A stretch of DNA of 33,467 nucleotides, taken from positions 1 through 33,467 of the forward strand of contig JAPLFY010000101.1 of the NCBI GenBank assembly GCA_026390435.1. The letters run 5' to 3'. The position numbers and the translations under genes are program-made. The notes under the pieces were generated by a model. The model was not told the DNA's origin, ran no database searches, and saw only the letters and a list, made by a program, of their open reading frames with translations. The stretch comes from Pseudomonadota bacterium. Its GTDB lineage: Bacteria; Bdellovibrionota_B; Oligoflexia; Oligoflexales; CAIYRB01. This document shows, in pieces, positions 24,571-33,009 of the stretch; within the stretch, counting starts at the first letter, position 1, and each line of letters opens with the position of its first letter.

Positions 24571-26316
24571 ATGGCAACCACGGCAGGGAAACTTTATCTA
24601 GGGACGCTCCGTCGGCATTGGCTGCCTTATGCCACCGGCATCGTAGCGCTATTCTCCTGTAGTATTTCCGAAGTTATGATTCCGAAGTTCGTGCAGTGGG
24701 CGCTCGATCTGATCGGCGGTCGCATGTCGATGCTGCCTGCATGGATTGGAGCTGAGCGCAGTGTTGCGACCCTGAATATGCTTATTCTGAGCCTGCTTTT
24801 GGTACTGCTACTCGGATTACTGGGACGATTTGGCTGGCGTCAGCTTTTGGCTAGGCAGACGCACGTGTCTGGTCGCGATCTAAAGGTACATTTTTGGCAG
24901 GTGCTGCGACATTTGCCGCTAGCTACCTTCCATGAGTACTCGCTAGGCGACCTCATGAATAGGGCGACTGGCGATTGGAATGCGACCCGGGCGATTCATG
25001 GGTTCACCCTGGTTCAGAGCTTAGATCTGATCTTTTTTTCCGTGCTCAGTATCGCGTCCATGATTGCTATCGACTGGAAATTGGCGCTAGCGTGCCTGGT
25101 GATCCTCCCATTTCTGCCACGCACAATCCTCAAACTGGCGCGACGCGAACGCGACCAGCATGAGGTCGCTCAAGATAAATTAGGCGAGCTGTCTGATGCC
25201 GTGACGCAATCACTGAGTACGATTCGTTTGCAAAGAGCCACTCACAGCGAAGCTTTGTGGGAAGAACGTCTCCACCGTGAAGCTCGTGAGTACTCAGAGC
25301 GCCGCTTTGCCGTGGTCAAAACGGGCTGGAAGATCTATCCCCTTGCCGCTCTACCAACTTTGGGGGCGTATGCAGTACTTTTATATTGGGGGGTCCATCT
25401 GGTGCAGATTGGGCAGCTAAGTATTGGTCAGTTTGTTGCCATGCAGTCTTATGTACTGATGCTCCAAGGGCCATTAGCCGATATGGGAGATTGCATTGCC
25501 GAGTGGCAACGTGGTTTTGCTAGTTTCGGGCGCATGGTCGAGATTTTTAATCTACAGGCCCTAGCAGAACGCTTTCTCGGCAAGAATGCTCTGCCTGAGG
25601 ATCAGTCCCCGCGACTGAGCGTCAATCATTTGACGTTTTCCTACGGCGATAACTCTCGTCAGGTCCTGAAGGATGTCACGTTGCACGTGGCTCCAGGAGA
25701 GCACATCGGAATTTTTGGACCCATCGGAGCGGGTAAGTCGACACTTCTGGCTATTAGCGCTGGTTTGGTCGAGGTTGCACCGGGCTTTGTCTCGCTCGCC
25801 GGGGTCGATGTGCATGATCTAGATCGTACTTGGTTGGCTCAGCATGTGACCATGGTACCGCAAAGGGCATTTCTGTTTGCCGGTAGCATTCGCTACAACC
25901 TTGAGCTCGACCAGGAATTTGGCGAGGCCGAGTTGTGGCGTGTTCTGAGTCTGGTGCGCTTGGACGCAGATGTGCGCAGCTTTCCCGGTGGCCTGGACAC
26001 ATGGGTCGGAGAGTGGGGAATCAATTTATCCGGTGGTCAAAAACAACGCTTGGCGTTAGCGCGCGCACTGCTGCGTGAACGTTCTGTGATTCTGCTCGAT
26101 GACTGCTTGAGTGCGGTGGATGCTGTGACTGAAGAAGAGATCCTCCGCGGACTGAGAGATCGTCTCCGAGGGGCAACCGTGATTTGGGTGGCGCATCGGA
26201 TGTCGACACTTAAACTCTGCGATCAGGTTTACCAACTTGACGCGGGTGTGTTGAGTCCGTTTGACCTGACCAATGCAGCTCATCAAAACGGCATGCGTCC
26301 TGGAGGGGCACCGTGA
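24571..26316 (+). CDS. ABC exporter half-transporter with degenerate Walker B (BmrC/TM287 type)
   Basis: A half-exporter of 581 aa from the ATG at 24571; a GTG at 24520 would add 17 residues and overlap the synthetase gene. Six-helix membrane domain, then Walker A GPIGAGKST, signature LSGGQKQRLALARALL, and Walker B VILLDDCLSAVD with Asp in place of the catalytic Glu. This marks the degenerate-site subunit of a heterodimer. Its partner is the next gene, whose GTG start overlaps this stop (GTGA). H-loop VAHR is present. The pair is paralogous to the halves at 8034-9782 and 4112-5929. Confidence 0.9.
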   Translation: MATTAGKLYLGTLRRHWLPYATGIVALFSCSISEVMIPKFVQWALDLIGGRMSMLPAWIGAERSVATLNMLILSLLLVLLLGLLGRFGWRQLLARQTHVSGRDLKVHFWQVLRHLPLATFHEYSLGDLMNRATGDWNATRAIHGFTLVQSLDLIFFSVLSIASMIAIDWKLALACLVILPFLPRTILKLARRERDQHEVAQDKLGELSDAVTQSLSTIRLQRATHSEALWEERLHREAREYSERRFAVVKTGWKIYPLAALPTLGAYAVLLYWGVHLVQIGQLSIGQFVAMQSYVLMLQGPLADMGDCIAEWQRGFASFGRMVEIFNLQALAERFLGKNALPEDQSPRLSVNHLTFSYGDNSRQVLKDVTLHVAPGEHIGIFGPIGAGKSTLLAISAGLVEVAPGFVSLAGVDVHDLDRTWLAQHVTMVPQRAFLFAGSIRYNLELDQEFGEAELWRVLSLVRLDADVRSFPGGLDTWVGEWGINLSGGQKQRLALARALLRERSVILLDDCLSAVDAVTEEEILRGLRDRLRGATVIWVAHRMSTLKLCDQVYQLDAGVLSPFDLTNAAHQNGMRPGGAP

Positions 26317-28100
26317 AGGATGACTCTTTGGCTGAGTCTGACGATAAAGTCCTTGCTGCTGCCAGCGATCTCATCGGCATGCTGCAAGTTTTGCGCATGG
26401 GTAGTCATGTCTATAGGCAGCTTTTTTCCGCTCTAGCGTTGATTATCGTAGCGGCTATGTCAGTGATGTACTCTGCTCGACTTCTTGGCCGCATCGTTGA
26501 GTCCTTGGTCGGTGGCCGCGACGCGTCCGAAATCTGGCCAATTTCAGCAGCATTCCTCGCACTTGAGGCGAGCGCTGTCGCCTGCCAATACTTTGGTCGG
26601 GTGATTTTGGCGCATGCCACCATTGAGATCACCTATAAATTGCGCAGTGAACTCTTCGCCAAAATGCGGCGCCTGCCGATCGCTTATTTTGACTCCCAGC
26701 CGCTCGGGCGGACAATCACAAGGCTGACTTCAGATGTCGAGGGCATCGAGAATTTTTTCACCGGTACCCTCGCCAGGGTGTTAATTGCGGTCATCAACAT
26801 CTTGACTGTGCTGACGGCCATGTTGGTGACTGATTTGCATTTTGGCGCTATCATCGTCGCCGTATGCTTTCCGGCACTAATGTTTTCGGTCGCTCTACGC
26901 CGTCCAGTGGTATTTTGGCTACGCACTTACAAGCGCCGCTCAGCGCATCTGAACGCAAAACTGGCCGAGTATTTGAATGGGTTGCCGGTGATCCGCATCT
27001 TTGGTCTCGAGATTTGGAGCCAGCGACAATTTGATGAGTCGGCGGCCGAGCTTTTACAGGCGGGAATTGCCACTTTAAATTGGAACAGCGTCATTCGCCC
27101 TGTGGCAGTGTTTCTATGCTCTTTGCCAACTGTGCTTGTGCTGTGGCTTGGCGGTCAGCGAGTGATTGATGGCGCCATGGAGCTGGGGCTTTTGGTTGCG
27201 TTTGTGCGCTTTAGCGAACGTTTTGTGTCCCCGATTCGAGTGATTTCGACAGAAATTCAGAATATTCAAGAGGCCGTCGTGTCGAGTGAACGCGTACGCC
27301 GCATGCTCACAGAAACTGAAGAGCACGATGTGCTTGGTCGCGATGGTTCGCTGTTGCCGACGCTGCGCGGCGCGATTGAGTTCCGCGATGTTTGGATGAG
27401 CTATAAACCGGGGACACCGGTGCTTAAAGGAGTATCGTTTAAAATTACTCACGGAATGAAGGTTGGTCTTGTGGGAGCCACTGGCTCGGGCAAGAGTTCG
27501 ACAGTGAATCTGATCCCCAGACTGTATCCGCTGCAAAGTGGACAAATTTTTCTCGACGACATCAATATTGCCGATATCAAAAGCGCTCATTTACGTCGCC
27601 AGCTTGGTTACGTAAGCCAAGATGTGATTGTATTTGCCGGAAGTCTGCGAGCAAATTTACTCGCATCAGGAGCGGGACAGGGACTGAGTGACGAGCTCAT
27701 TCTCGCAGCCTGCGCACGCACTGGTCTCAGCGAAGTCATCGCAAATGTCGAGGATGGTCTGGACTACCAGTTGGTTGAAGGCGGCGAAAATCTGAGTGCA
27801 GGAGAACGTCAGTTGGTGGCATTCACCCGCATGCTCCTGCGTGATCCTGCCATTTTGATTTTGGACGAAGCCACCGCGAATATCGATGAACACTGTGAGC
27901 GTATGATTCAGGCGGCGACTTTCGAACTCATGGCCGGTCGCACATGTTTAGTGATCGCACACAGGCTGAGTACAATTATTCACTGCGATTTAATTTTAGT
28001 TTTTGCCGATGGTCAGATTGTCGAGCAGGGCACGCACAGCGAGTTAATGGGCCGCGGTGGTTACTATGCCCAGCTCGCGGGCAAGCAGTTGCTCAGTTGA
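26313..28100 (+). CDS. ABC exporter half-transporter with canonical Walker B (BmrD/TM288 type)
   Basis: A 595-aa half-exporter starting at GTG 26313, with GGAGGGG just upstream and a GTGA overlap with the partner gene. Walker A GATGSGKSS (388-396), a non-consensus signature LSAGE (494-498), Walker B ILILDE with catalytic E519, and H550. The variant signature plus real Glu complements the partner's normal LSGGQ plus Asp, the arrangement of asymmetric exporters with one active ATP site. Substrate unknown. Its last 57 bp overlap the convergent folK gene. Confidence 0.92.
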   Translation: MKDDSLAESDDKVLAAASDLIGMLQVLRMGSHVYRQLFSALALIIVAAMSVMYSARLLGRIVESLVGGRDASEIWPISAAFLALEASAVACQYFGRVILAHATIEITYKLRSELFAKMRRLPIAYFDSQPLGRTITRLTSDVEGIENFFTGTLARVLIAVINILTVLTAMLVTDLHFGAIIVAVCFPALMFSVALRRPVVFWLRTYKRRSAHLNAKLAEYLNGLPVIRIFGLEIWSQRQFDESAAELLQAGIATLNWNSVIRPVAVFLCSLPTVLVLWLGGQRVIDGAMELGLLVAFVRFSERFVSPIRVISTEIQNIQEAVVSSERVRRMLTETEEHDVLGRDGSLLPTLRGAIEFRDVWMSYKPGTPVLKGVSFKITHGMKVGLVGATGSGKSSTVNLIPRLYPLQSGQIFLDDINIADIKSAHLRRQLGYVSQDVIVFAGSLRANLLASGAGQGLSDELILAACARTGLSEVIANVEDGLDYQLVEGGENLSAGERQLVAFTRMLLRDPAILILDEATANIDEHCERMIQAATFELMAGRTCLVIAHRLSTIIHCDLILVFADGQIVEQGTHSELMGRGGYYAQLAGKQLLS

Positions 28101-28628
28101 GCTGAGTGAATGTAACTGACTGTATTCATGATTGCCTACTTCTTGCTGTAAGCTGCGGCCACTGAGCGGATGGATCCAGTCGGGGGCAATCACCGCTGCT
28201 GGTATCATGACAAAGGCGCGCTTTAGCATCTCGGGATGTGGCACAGATAGGGTAGGGCTGGCCCACGAGGCGCTCTCCCAACGGCCGTCAGTGTCGAGGC
28301 GTTGCCAAAGCAGTACATCTAGGTCAATCAGACGATTGCCCCAACGTTCCGCGCGGATTCTTCCTAATTTGGTCTCAATGTGCAGTAGCTCGCTCAGCAC
28401 CGCCTCTGGGTCTAGACTGGATGCCACGGTCACAGCAGAATTCAGGAATGTCTGATCGGCTGCGCCGATTGGCTCAGTGACATAAAATGGTGCAGTTGCA
28501 AGCACCGGACCGATGCTGCTGTTGACAGCGCTGACGGCGGCGCGTAATTGGGCGGAGCGGTCTCCAAGATTGCTGCCAAGAGCGACCAGATAACGATGAT
28601 TGAGGTTAGGATGTCTAAGGTTCAACAT
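28044..28628 (-). CDS. folK: HPPK, 6-hydroxymethyl-7,8-dihydropterin pyrophosphokinase
   Basis: A 194-aa enzyme from the ATG at 28626-28628 (an ATG at 28643 would add five residues). It transfers pyrophosphate from ATP to hydroxymethyl-dihydropterin in folate synthesis. Family motifs: YLVALGSNLGDR, the GRIRAERWGNRLIDLDVLLW block, and VPHPEMLKRAFVMIPAAVIA. It is a little longer than usual because of a C-terminal tail (from GNHEYSQ) that overlaps the end of the exporter gene on the other strand. No good ribosome-binding site is seen for either start. Its 5' end overlaps the divergent oxygenase gene. Confidence 0.9.
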   Translation of the reverse strand: MLNLRHPNLNHRYLVALGSNLGDRSAQLRAAVSAVNSSIGPVLATAPFYVTEPIGAADQTFLNSAVTVASSLDPEAVLSELLHIETKLGRIRAERWGNRLIDLDVLLWQRLDTDGRWESASWASPTLSVPHPEMLKRAFVMIPAAVIAPDWIHPLSGRSLQQEVGNHEYSQLHSLSSTEQLLARELGIVTTAAH

Positions 28629-29834
28629 AGCGGGGCGAAGCATAACAGGAAGTCAAAGGCAGCGCTCACTCTTTTAGGGGGGATGAGCCCAGCGCAGTTT
28701 CTCGCCGATTACTGGCAAAAGCGTCCCCTGCTGATCCGCGGCGCCATGCCTAACTTCTCGGATTTATTGACCCCAGATGAGCTGGCTGGTTTGGCCATGC
28801 AGGATGGTGTCTCAGCTAGGCTAGTTCTGGAGCGAGGCGGTCGCCGCCCTTGGCAGCTAGAACACGGTCCTTTTAGCGAGGAACGACTGACGGCCTTGCC
28901 TAAGTCGCATTGGAGCCTACTGGTATCCAACGTCGAGCAATGGCTAGAATCAGGGGCACTAATTCTTGATCAGTTTAGCTTTGTGCCCCATTGGCGGGCC
29001 GATGATTTAATGGTCAGTTTTGCTCCGACCGGCGGCAGTGTCGGACCGCATGTCGACTCCTACGATGTGTTTTTATTACAAGGTATGGGGAGTCGTCGCT
29101 GGCAAATCGCTGAGCAAGGTGACCGTACCCTAGTGTCAGGCGTGGATTTAAAAATCCTCAAAAAATTTCAGCCCGAGTCCGAGTGGGTTTTGGAATCTGG
29201 CGATATGCTCTATTTACCACCAGGAGTGGCGCACTACGGAGTGGCATCCGCGGATTGTATGACCTACTCGATTGGCTTTAGGGCGCCGGCGCAGCGTGAT
29301 TTGCTCGAAGATTTCTACAATTTACCGAAAAATTTAATGGATCTGGTCACTACCGATCAAATGTATAGCGATCCAGATTTAACCCTTCAGTCGAGTCCTG
29401 GTGAGATCACTCAATCAGCGCTCATTCGGGTTGAGGACATACTTCGTGCCCCATTGGCGCATAACGACTTACTTGGGCGTTGGTTTGGGGTGCATGTAAC
29501 ACGCCTACCGGGAGCCAATAAAGAGCCTTCGCGTCGACGCATGCCAGCCGAGTCAAAGCTGAACGACTTGCTTAAGTCTGATCGTAAAGTGTGGCGTAGC
29601 GACCGCAGCCGTTTTGCTTTTTTTGCTCCTGCTGGAGCAACGATCTATTTCTATGTGGACGGCGATGAGTTGGCAGTACCGCAAGCTTTAAAGCCTCTGT
29701 TAGAGGCTCTGTGTGCTACCCGCTGCAATCCCGGTCGCGCGTTGGCTGCGGCCCTGCCTCGCGGTAAAGCCCGCGAACAGGCCGTGCTAATGCTGCGCCA
29801 AATGCTGGCGCATGGGTCCCTATATATGGGATGA
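28611..29834 (+). CDS. JmjC/cupin ribosomal oxygenase, YcfD/RoxA type
   Basis: A 407-aa 2-oxoglutarate/Fe(II) oxygenase. MSPAQFLADYWQKRPLLIRG (25-44) and FSFVPHWRADDLMVSFAPTG (122-141) are typical of YcfD/RoxA, which hydroxylates an arginine in ribosomal protein L16. Iron ligands: H147 and D149 in GPHVDSYDVFLLQ, and H208 in LPPGVAHYG. The C-terminal half (about 230-407) fits the dimerisation and winged-helix parts. The ATG at 28611 has GAGG at a good distance; a start at 28548 would lie inside folK. The two genes diverge with start codons about 18 bp apart and overlapping. Confidence 0.88.
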   Translation: MSKVQHSGAKHNRKSKAALTLLGGMSPAQFLADYWQKRPLLIRGAMPNFSDLLTPDELAGLAMQDGVSARLVLERGGRRPWQLEHGPFSEERLTALPKSHWSLLVSNVEQWLESGALILDQFSFVPHWRADDLMVSFAPTGGSVGPHVDSYDVFLLQGMGSRRWQIAEQGDRTLVSGVDLKILKKFQPESEWVLESGDMLYLPPGVAHYGVASADCMTYSIGFRAPAQRDLLEDFYNLPKNLMDLVTTDQMYSDPDLTLQSSPGEITQSALIRVEDILRAPLAHNDLLGRWFGVHVTRLPGANKEPSRRRMPAESKLNDLLKSDRKVWRSDRSRFAFFAPAGATIYFYVDGDELAVPQALKPLLEALCATRCNPGRALAAALPRGKAREQAVLMLRQMLAHGSLYMG

Positions 29835-29907
29835 TTTAAGGAATCTAGTAAGCTTGCCTGAGACCTTGCGCTAGGTTCAATCGTTAAAATTTGGGAAGAG
29901 GTAGCAA

Positions 29908-31017
29908 ATGGAATCTGCCGCTGTCTTGCGTCGTCCGGCCGTTAGCGGCAAGGCGCCTAAGCCCAGCTCGCTACTGTCGCCCTCCGTCGATGTGCTGATG
30001 ATCGGGGGCGCCTCGATTTTACTTTTTGTTTTAGCTTACTTCGGCATCGACAAGAATGCCGATACGTCGCAGATTTCCTGGGCCGCTTTCTATCTGGCGT
30101 TCGCGGTAAATAATCCGCATTTTATGGCATCTTACCTGCTGCTTTACCGCGACAAGCGTAAAGAGATCTTCACCAACAAACGCTTTCTTTGGGCGGGCAT
30201 AGTCGCTCCTACTTTAATCTTCGGCTACATGGCTGCATGTATCGCACTACAGTCGCCGAAGTATTTAAGTTATGCGGTCAACCTCATGTATTTTACTGTT
30301 GGTTGGCACTACATCAAGCAGATCTATGGCACGATTGTGGTGACTGCAGCCCGCCGTGGTTATTACTTCACTGTCAACGAGTCGCGTCTGCTTAAGGCGA
30401 ATTTGTTTCCCGTTTGGTTTATGTCCTTCATCAACGGCAACCTTGGTATCCGCGAAATTTTGCATTACGGGATCGGTTATCATACCTTCAATTTCCCGCC
30501 GCAGCTTCTTGACGTTAATTATGGATTAATGGCTGTGAGCCTAGCCGTCGTGGCATTTGTCTTGTTTCGCAAATGGCTTAATGACGGGCGTCTTCCTGGA
30601 TGGCCAGCCATGGCGTCTTTTGCTGCGATTTATGTCTGGTATTTGCCGAGCTTCTATCATTCGGTCTTCTGGTACTTGATTCCGTTCTTTCACTCATTGC
30701 AATACCTACTGTTTGTGACAACTTTGAAAAAGAACCAGTACACGGTCGAAGCCGAGGCAAAGGCAGCCGACCCAGTGGCTCGCCGGACTTTCTTCGCCAA
30801 GCACTTTTTTGGATTTTTTGCGACGATCTTGGTACTTGGCTTTCTGACCTTCGATGGCATTCCGTTTATGCTGGACCAGGTACTCCCATATAACAAAGAA
30901 GTGTTCGGTCCCCAGTTGGCGATGTTTGTCTTCGTTACCTTCATCAACATTCACCACTACTTTGTCGACAACGTCATTTGGCGCCGGGACAATCCAGCCC
31001 TGAAGGCTTATTTGTAG
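29908..31017 (+). CDS. Multi-pass membrane protein of unknown function, His-rich
   Basis: A 369-aa protein with about eight hydrophobic helices (for example VLMIGGASILLFVLAYFGI and FGFFATILVLGFLTF). Histidines recur near helix ends: NNPHFMASY (H71), GWHYIKQIYG (H134), H186/H192, FYHSVFW (H251), FFHSLQY (H262) and INIHHYFVDNVIWR (H349-H350). Clustered intramembrane His and the terminal HHYFVDNVIWRRDNP suggest a membrane enzyme with a metal or cofactor site, but I recognise no family; this is inference. GAGG lies upstream of the ATG. It is co-directional with the oxygenase gene, 73 nt away. Confidence 0.78.
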   Translation: MESAAVLRRPAVSGKAPKPSSLLSPSVDVLMIGGASILLFVLAYFGIDKNADTSQISWAAFYLAFAVNNPHFMASYLLLYRDKRKEIFTNKRFLWAGIVAPTLIFGYMAACIALQSPKYLSYAVNLMYFTVGWHYIKQIYGTIVVTAARRGYYFTVNESRLLKANLFPVWFMSFINGNLGIREILHYGIGYHTFNFPPQLLDVNYGLMAVSLAVVAFVLFRKWLNDGRLPGWPAMASFAAIYVWYLPSFYHSVFWYLIPFFHSLQYLLFVTTLKKNQYTVEAEAKAADPVARRTFFAKHFFGFFATILVLGFLTFDGIPFMLDQVLPYNKEVFGPQLAMFVFVTFINIHHYFVDNVIWRRDNPALKAYL

Positions 31018-31306
31018 CCTGGGGTCGGGCACTTTCAGTAAACTCCTGAAAATACTGGTATCAGCCGATACTTATCCAAGATTGGGGCGGCTCCCGCTGC
31101 CCGGACTTTAAGCTAAGTCACCGTATTTAAATGTCTTTACCCCCAAGTGGTAGTCGCGAGGCTGGCTGCGGATTTAGGGTGCGAGGTGACCGTAATCCAC
31201 CGAAATTTTTGAATAAAAAAAGCACTAAAGAATTATCGCTGCCGTGACGATTACCTACAGAGATGAATAAGAAAGGGTCACAATTTTGCCATGAGTTAGG
31301 CAGCCA
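31018..31306. other. Intergenic region with three tandem hairpins
   Basis: No gene is seen. Three perfect or near-perfect stem-loops lie in 70 nt: TTTCAG/CTGAAA (31033-31051), GTATC-AGCC-GATAC (31058-31071) and GGGCGGC-TCCC-GCTGCCC (31085-31102, one G-U pair). None has a U tail. The second contains GCCGATA, which resembles the -10 of flagellar sigma-28 promoters, without a properly spaced -35. TTGAAT at 31209-31214 followed by TTATCG could be a weak promoter for the fibre gene. It may be a small structured RNA or mRNA 3' end. Confidence 0.4.
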
Positions 31307-31456
31307 ATGGCTAGATTTTCGAAAAAAATCTACTTCGCAACTATAGCTTGCTTGTTTAGCGTGTGGATTACCACAGCGCAAACAGCATTGGCTCAGAGCG
31401 GAAGCTATTCTCTATCTTACTCCGGGCGTTTAACTCAGGCCGATGGTGCGCCATAC
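31307..31456 (+). pseudogene. Fibre/adhesin-like secreted protein, N-terminal fragment
   Basis: ATG at 31307 begins MARFSKKIYFATIACLFSVW, and the signal peptide ends near TALAQS. SYSLSYSGRLTQADGAPY follows, the usual first strand of secreted fibre-like proteins (YxGRLTxxxGxPx). After codon 50 the sequence changes to a transposase fragment in another frame, and this frame stops at 31501. Later pieces of the same kind of protein lie at 31966-32466 and 33051-33467. The gene is broken. Confidence 0.7.
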
Positions 31457-31839
31457 CGATGCTCGAAGAGCATGCAAATTTATTCGGCAGCGGCGCACTG
31501 AAATCTGCGGGCGCGGACAAGGGTTATTGGACGGCCAACAATCTGCGTGCATTCACCAAGCGAGGCATTCAGGAGTGCGGCTTGCAGTGCCCTGGCAATG
31601 TCAAACGCCGAAAGGGTCTGCCAAGTCCAAAAGTTCAAGAGCGCCTCCGCCATCGCCGGGCCGGAATCGAGGCGTTGATTGGTCACACGAAACTGGGAGG
31701 TCAACTCGGCAAAAGTCGAATGAAGAGCGATGCGGCGACGTTAGCCGCCGGGTACGCGTCTGTGCTCGGCTTCAATTTGCGGCAAATTTCTCGGTATCAG
31801 AAGCAAAGGCTGAGCGGGGCAAAGGCGAAGGTGGCTTAA
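31457..31839 (+). mobile_element. Truncated transposase (C-terminal part), ISNCY-like
   Basis: About 127 codons ending at TAA. ALKSAGADKGYWTANNLRAF, RRAGIEALIGHTK and KSRMKSDAATLAAGYASVLG are typical of the C-terminal catalytic half of a DDE transposase (ISNCY-like; the family call is tentative). The catalytic Glu would be in RRAGIEALIGH. The N-terminal half and left inverted repeat are missing, so it is a remnant. It is fused directly to codon 50 of the fibre gene; no ribosome-binding site or start of its own is seen. Confidence 0.75.
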
Positions 31840-31935
31840 GGGTGAGCAACATTACAGGCTACGCGACACTACGGTGTCACTATGCCAGAAGTACGCTATG
31901 GGTAGTGCGTCGCGATCCTTCGCTATCGCTCAGGA

Positions 31936-31965
31936 TAGTCGCTGGCGCTTTCGCGCCAGCGACTA
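31936..31965. repeat. 13-bp perfect palindrome, REP-like or IS end
   Basis: TAGTCGCTGGCGC (31936-31948) pairs without mismatch with 31953-31965 around TTTC. It lies between the transposase remnant and the next fibre fragment. There is no U tail, so it is not an ordinary terminator. A second inverted repeat, TTAACACCA (31967-31975) and TGGTGTTAA (31992-32000), follows at once. Confidence 0.65.
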
Positions 31966-32466
31966 ATTAACACCAACTTGGGGACGTTAACTGGTGTTAA
32001 TAACAATACCAACCCAACTGGTGCCGCCATTGATACCTCGGCCTATTCTGGAGAGACCGTTTATCTGCAACTCGAGGACAACGACGTGGGTGTCACCTGA
32101 GGATGGATTGCATTGTTCTTAAACTCGGTGTTTGTCGAGCCTTAATGTGTGGGGTCGACCCAGGGCATGGCAAACCTAAACAGCATGTTCACGACGCCAG
32201 ACGCAAGTGGTTCTTGGGTTCTGGTTTCATCGCCGTTAGCAAAACTCTCCGAGCTCTGATTTTGGTTCAAATCGTAACCGCAAAAATCCTGTCGGCTTGT
32301 CGGGATGGGGGCGGTAATGCGTGCGGGCTCCAAACTCGAAGGCGCAAGCGTTTCCCGAACGGATAGCGTCAAGTTTCCGGATGGAATGATCCAGACAAGT
32401 GCTCAGATGGGTATAGCTGATTTATGGGCCCTGGACGCAAGTTATACCCAGGTCCCTATCAACGTC
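31966..32466 (+). pseudogene. Fibre-like protein, decayed middle fragment with four in-frame stops
   Basis: One frame can be followed through the stretch, from INTNLGTLTGVNNNTNPTG to SVKFPDGMIQTSAQ and ending YTQVPINV. FPDGMIQTSA is a recurrent motif of tail-fibre-like proteins. Stops interrupt it at 32098 (TGA), 32143 (TAA), 32257 (TGA) and 32275 (TAA). The frame is interrupted on the right by the toxin-antitoxin cassette and resumes after it. Coding is certain only near the right end. Confidence 0.6.
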
Positions 32467-32746
32467 AACCGGCGCGCTTCTTTGTCTCCATTTCAAGTCG
32501 TTCGGCAATCCAGATCTTGATTAGAGTCTGGTAACCGATGTCACCCTTCTTGGCCGCAATCCGACGAAGCTTCTTAATCATGTCGGAGGGCAGCCGAATA
32601 CTGGTAGAAACACCGCTAACAGGACGAGGCTCGGGAGTCACGGCCACCGCTCGTGATTCATCCCATTCACTCGGATCGTACTCGCGATCTGTCGGCGCCG
32701 GACGCGGCCGGCGCGATGTCGATTTCTTTGATGCGGTCTTTTTCAT
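32465..32746 (-). CDS. BrnA-like antitoxin (ribbon-helix-helix type)
   Basis: A 93-aa protein from the ATG at 32744-32746, whose ATGA overlaps the toxin stop. The N-terminus is basic (KKTASKKSTSRRPRP). DPSEWDESRAVAV is the typical BrnA-like middle. The C-terminus GVSTSIRLPSDMIKKLRRIA plus GYQTLIKIWIAERLE is the ribbon-helix-helix DNA-binding fold, as in CopG/BrnA antitoxins that bind the toxin and repress the operon. The toxin-first order is that of brnT-brnA. The stop codon lies on the 7-bp repeat that borders the cassette. Confidence 0.82.
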   Translation of the reverse strand: MKKTASKKSTSRRPRPAPTDREYDPSEWDESRAVAVTPEPRPVSGVSTSIRLPSDMIKKLRRIAAKKGDIGYQTLIKIWIAERLEMETKKRAG

Positions 32747-33003
32747 ATATCCCACCCCGTAATAACTCGGGCCGTATTCTTGCCAAAGTCTTCAAAAATC
32801 AAACGAATATACCGGCCTTGGTCCGTCAAACCGTCGATCCGAAATCGTCGCGCGCCATGCCGTTTCTTGTTCGGAGTAATAACATAAGGATTAAAGAAAA
32901 CCTCTTCGGCCTCGAATGGCGTGATCTTGTGGGTTTCCAAGTGATCGGTATTGTGATCATCCCAGATAAAAAAATACCAACGCTTTTTGCTAAGGTTAAC
33001 CAT
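32743..33003 (-). CDS. BrnT-like toxin (RelE-fold ribonuclease)
   Basis: An 86-aa protein. FIWDDHNTDHLETHKITPFE (12-31), AEEVFFNPY, RRFRIDGLTDQGRYIRLIFE and the final ARVITGWDI match the BrnT pattern (D/E-W-D-x-x-K/H-N...H-K-I-x-x-x-E-A...G.T..GR). The usual ...RxISARxA ending is replaced by RVITGWDI, so it is a divergent member. These toxins cut RNA and are neutralised by BrnA. The ATG at 33001-33003 is only 7 nt from the -10 box, so the mRNA would have essentially no leader. It overlaps the antitoxin by ATGA. Confidence 0.8.
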   Translation of the reverse strand: MVNLSKKRWYFFIWDDHNTDHLETHKITPFEAEEVFFNPYVITPNKKRHGARRFRIDGLTDQGRYIRLIFEDFGKNTARVITGWDI

Positions 33004-33009
33004 GTGCCT

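Noticed and set aside
31054-31075. A sigma-28 promoter from GCCGATA
   Set aside because: No TAAA-like box at the required distance; the motif also forms half of a hairpin.
31363-31456. The first 30 codons of the transposase-frame open reading frame
   Set aside because: They lie over the fibre signal-peptide codons in another frame; the transposase similarity begins only at about 31457.
31936-31965. An intrinsic terminator at the 13-bp palindrome
   Set aside because: No T run follows on either strand.
31443-31970. A 175-codon plus-strand frame over the transposase remnant
   Set aside because: The true transposase reading is the adjacent frame ending at 31839, which carries the DDE C-terminal motifs; this one is a shadow.
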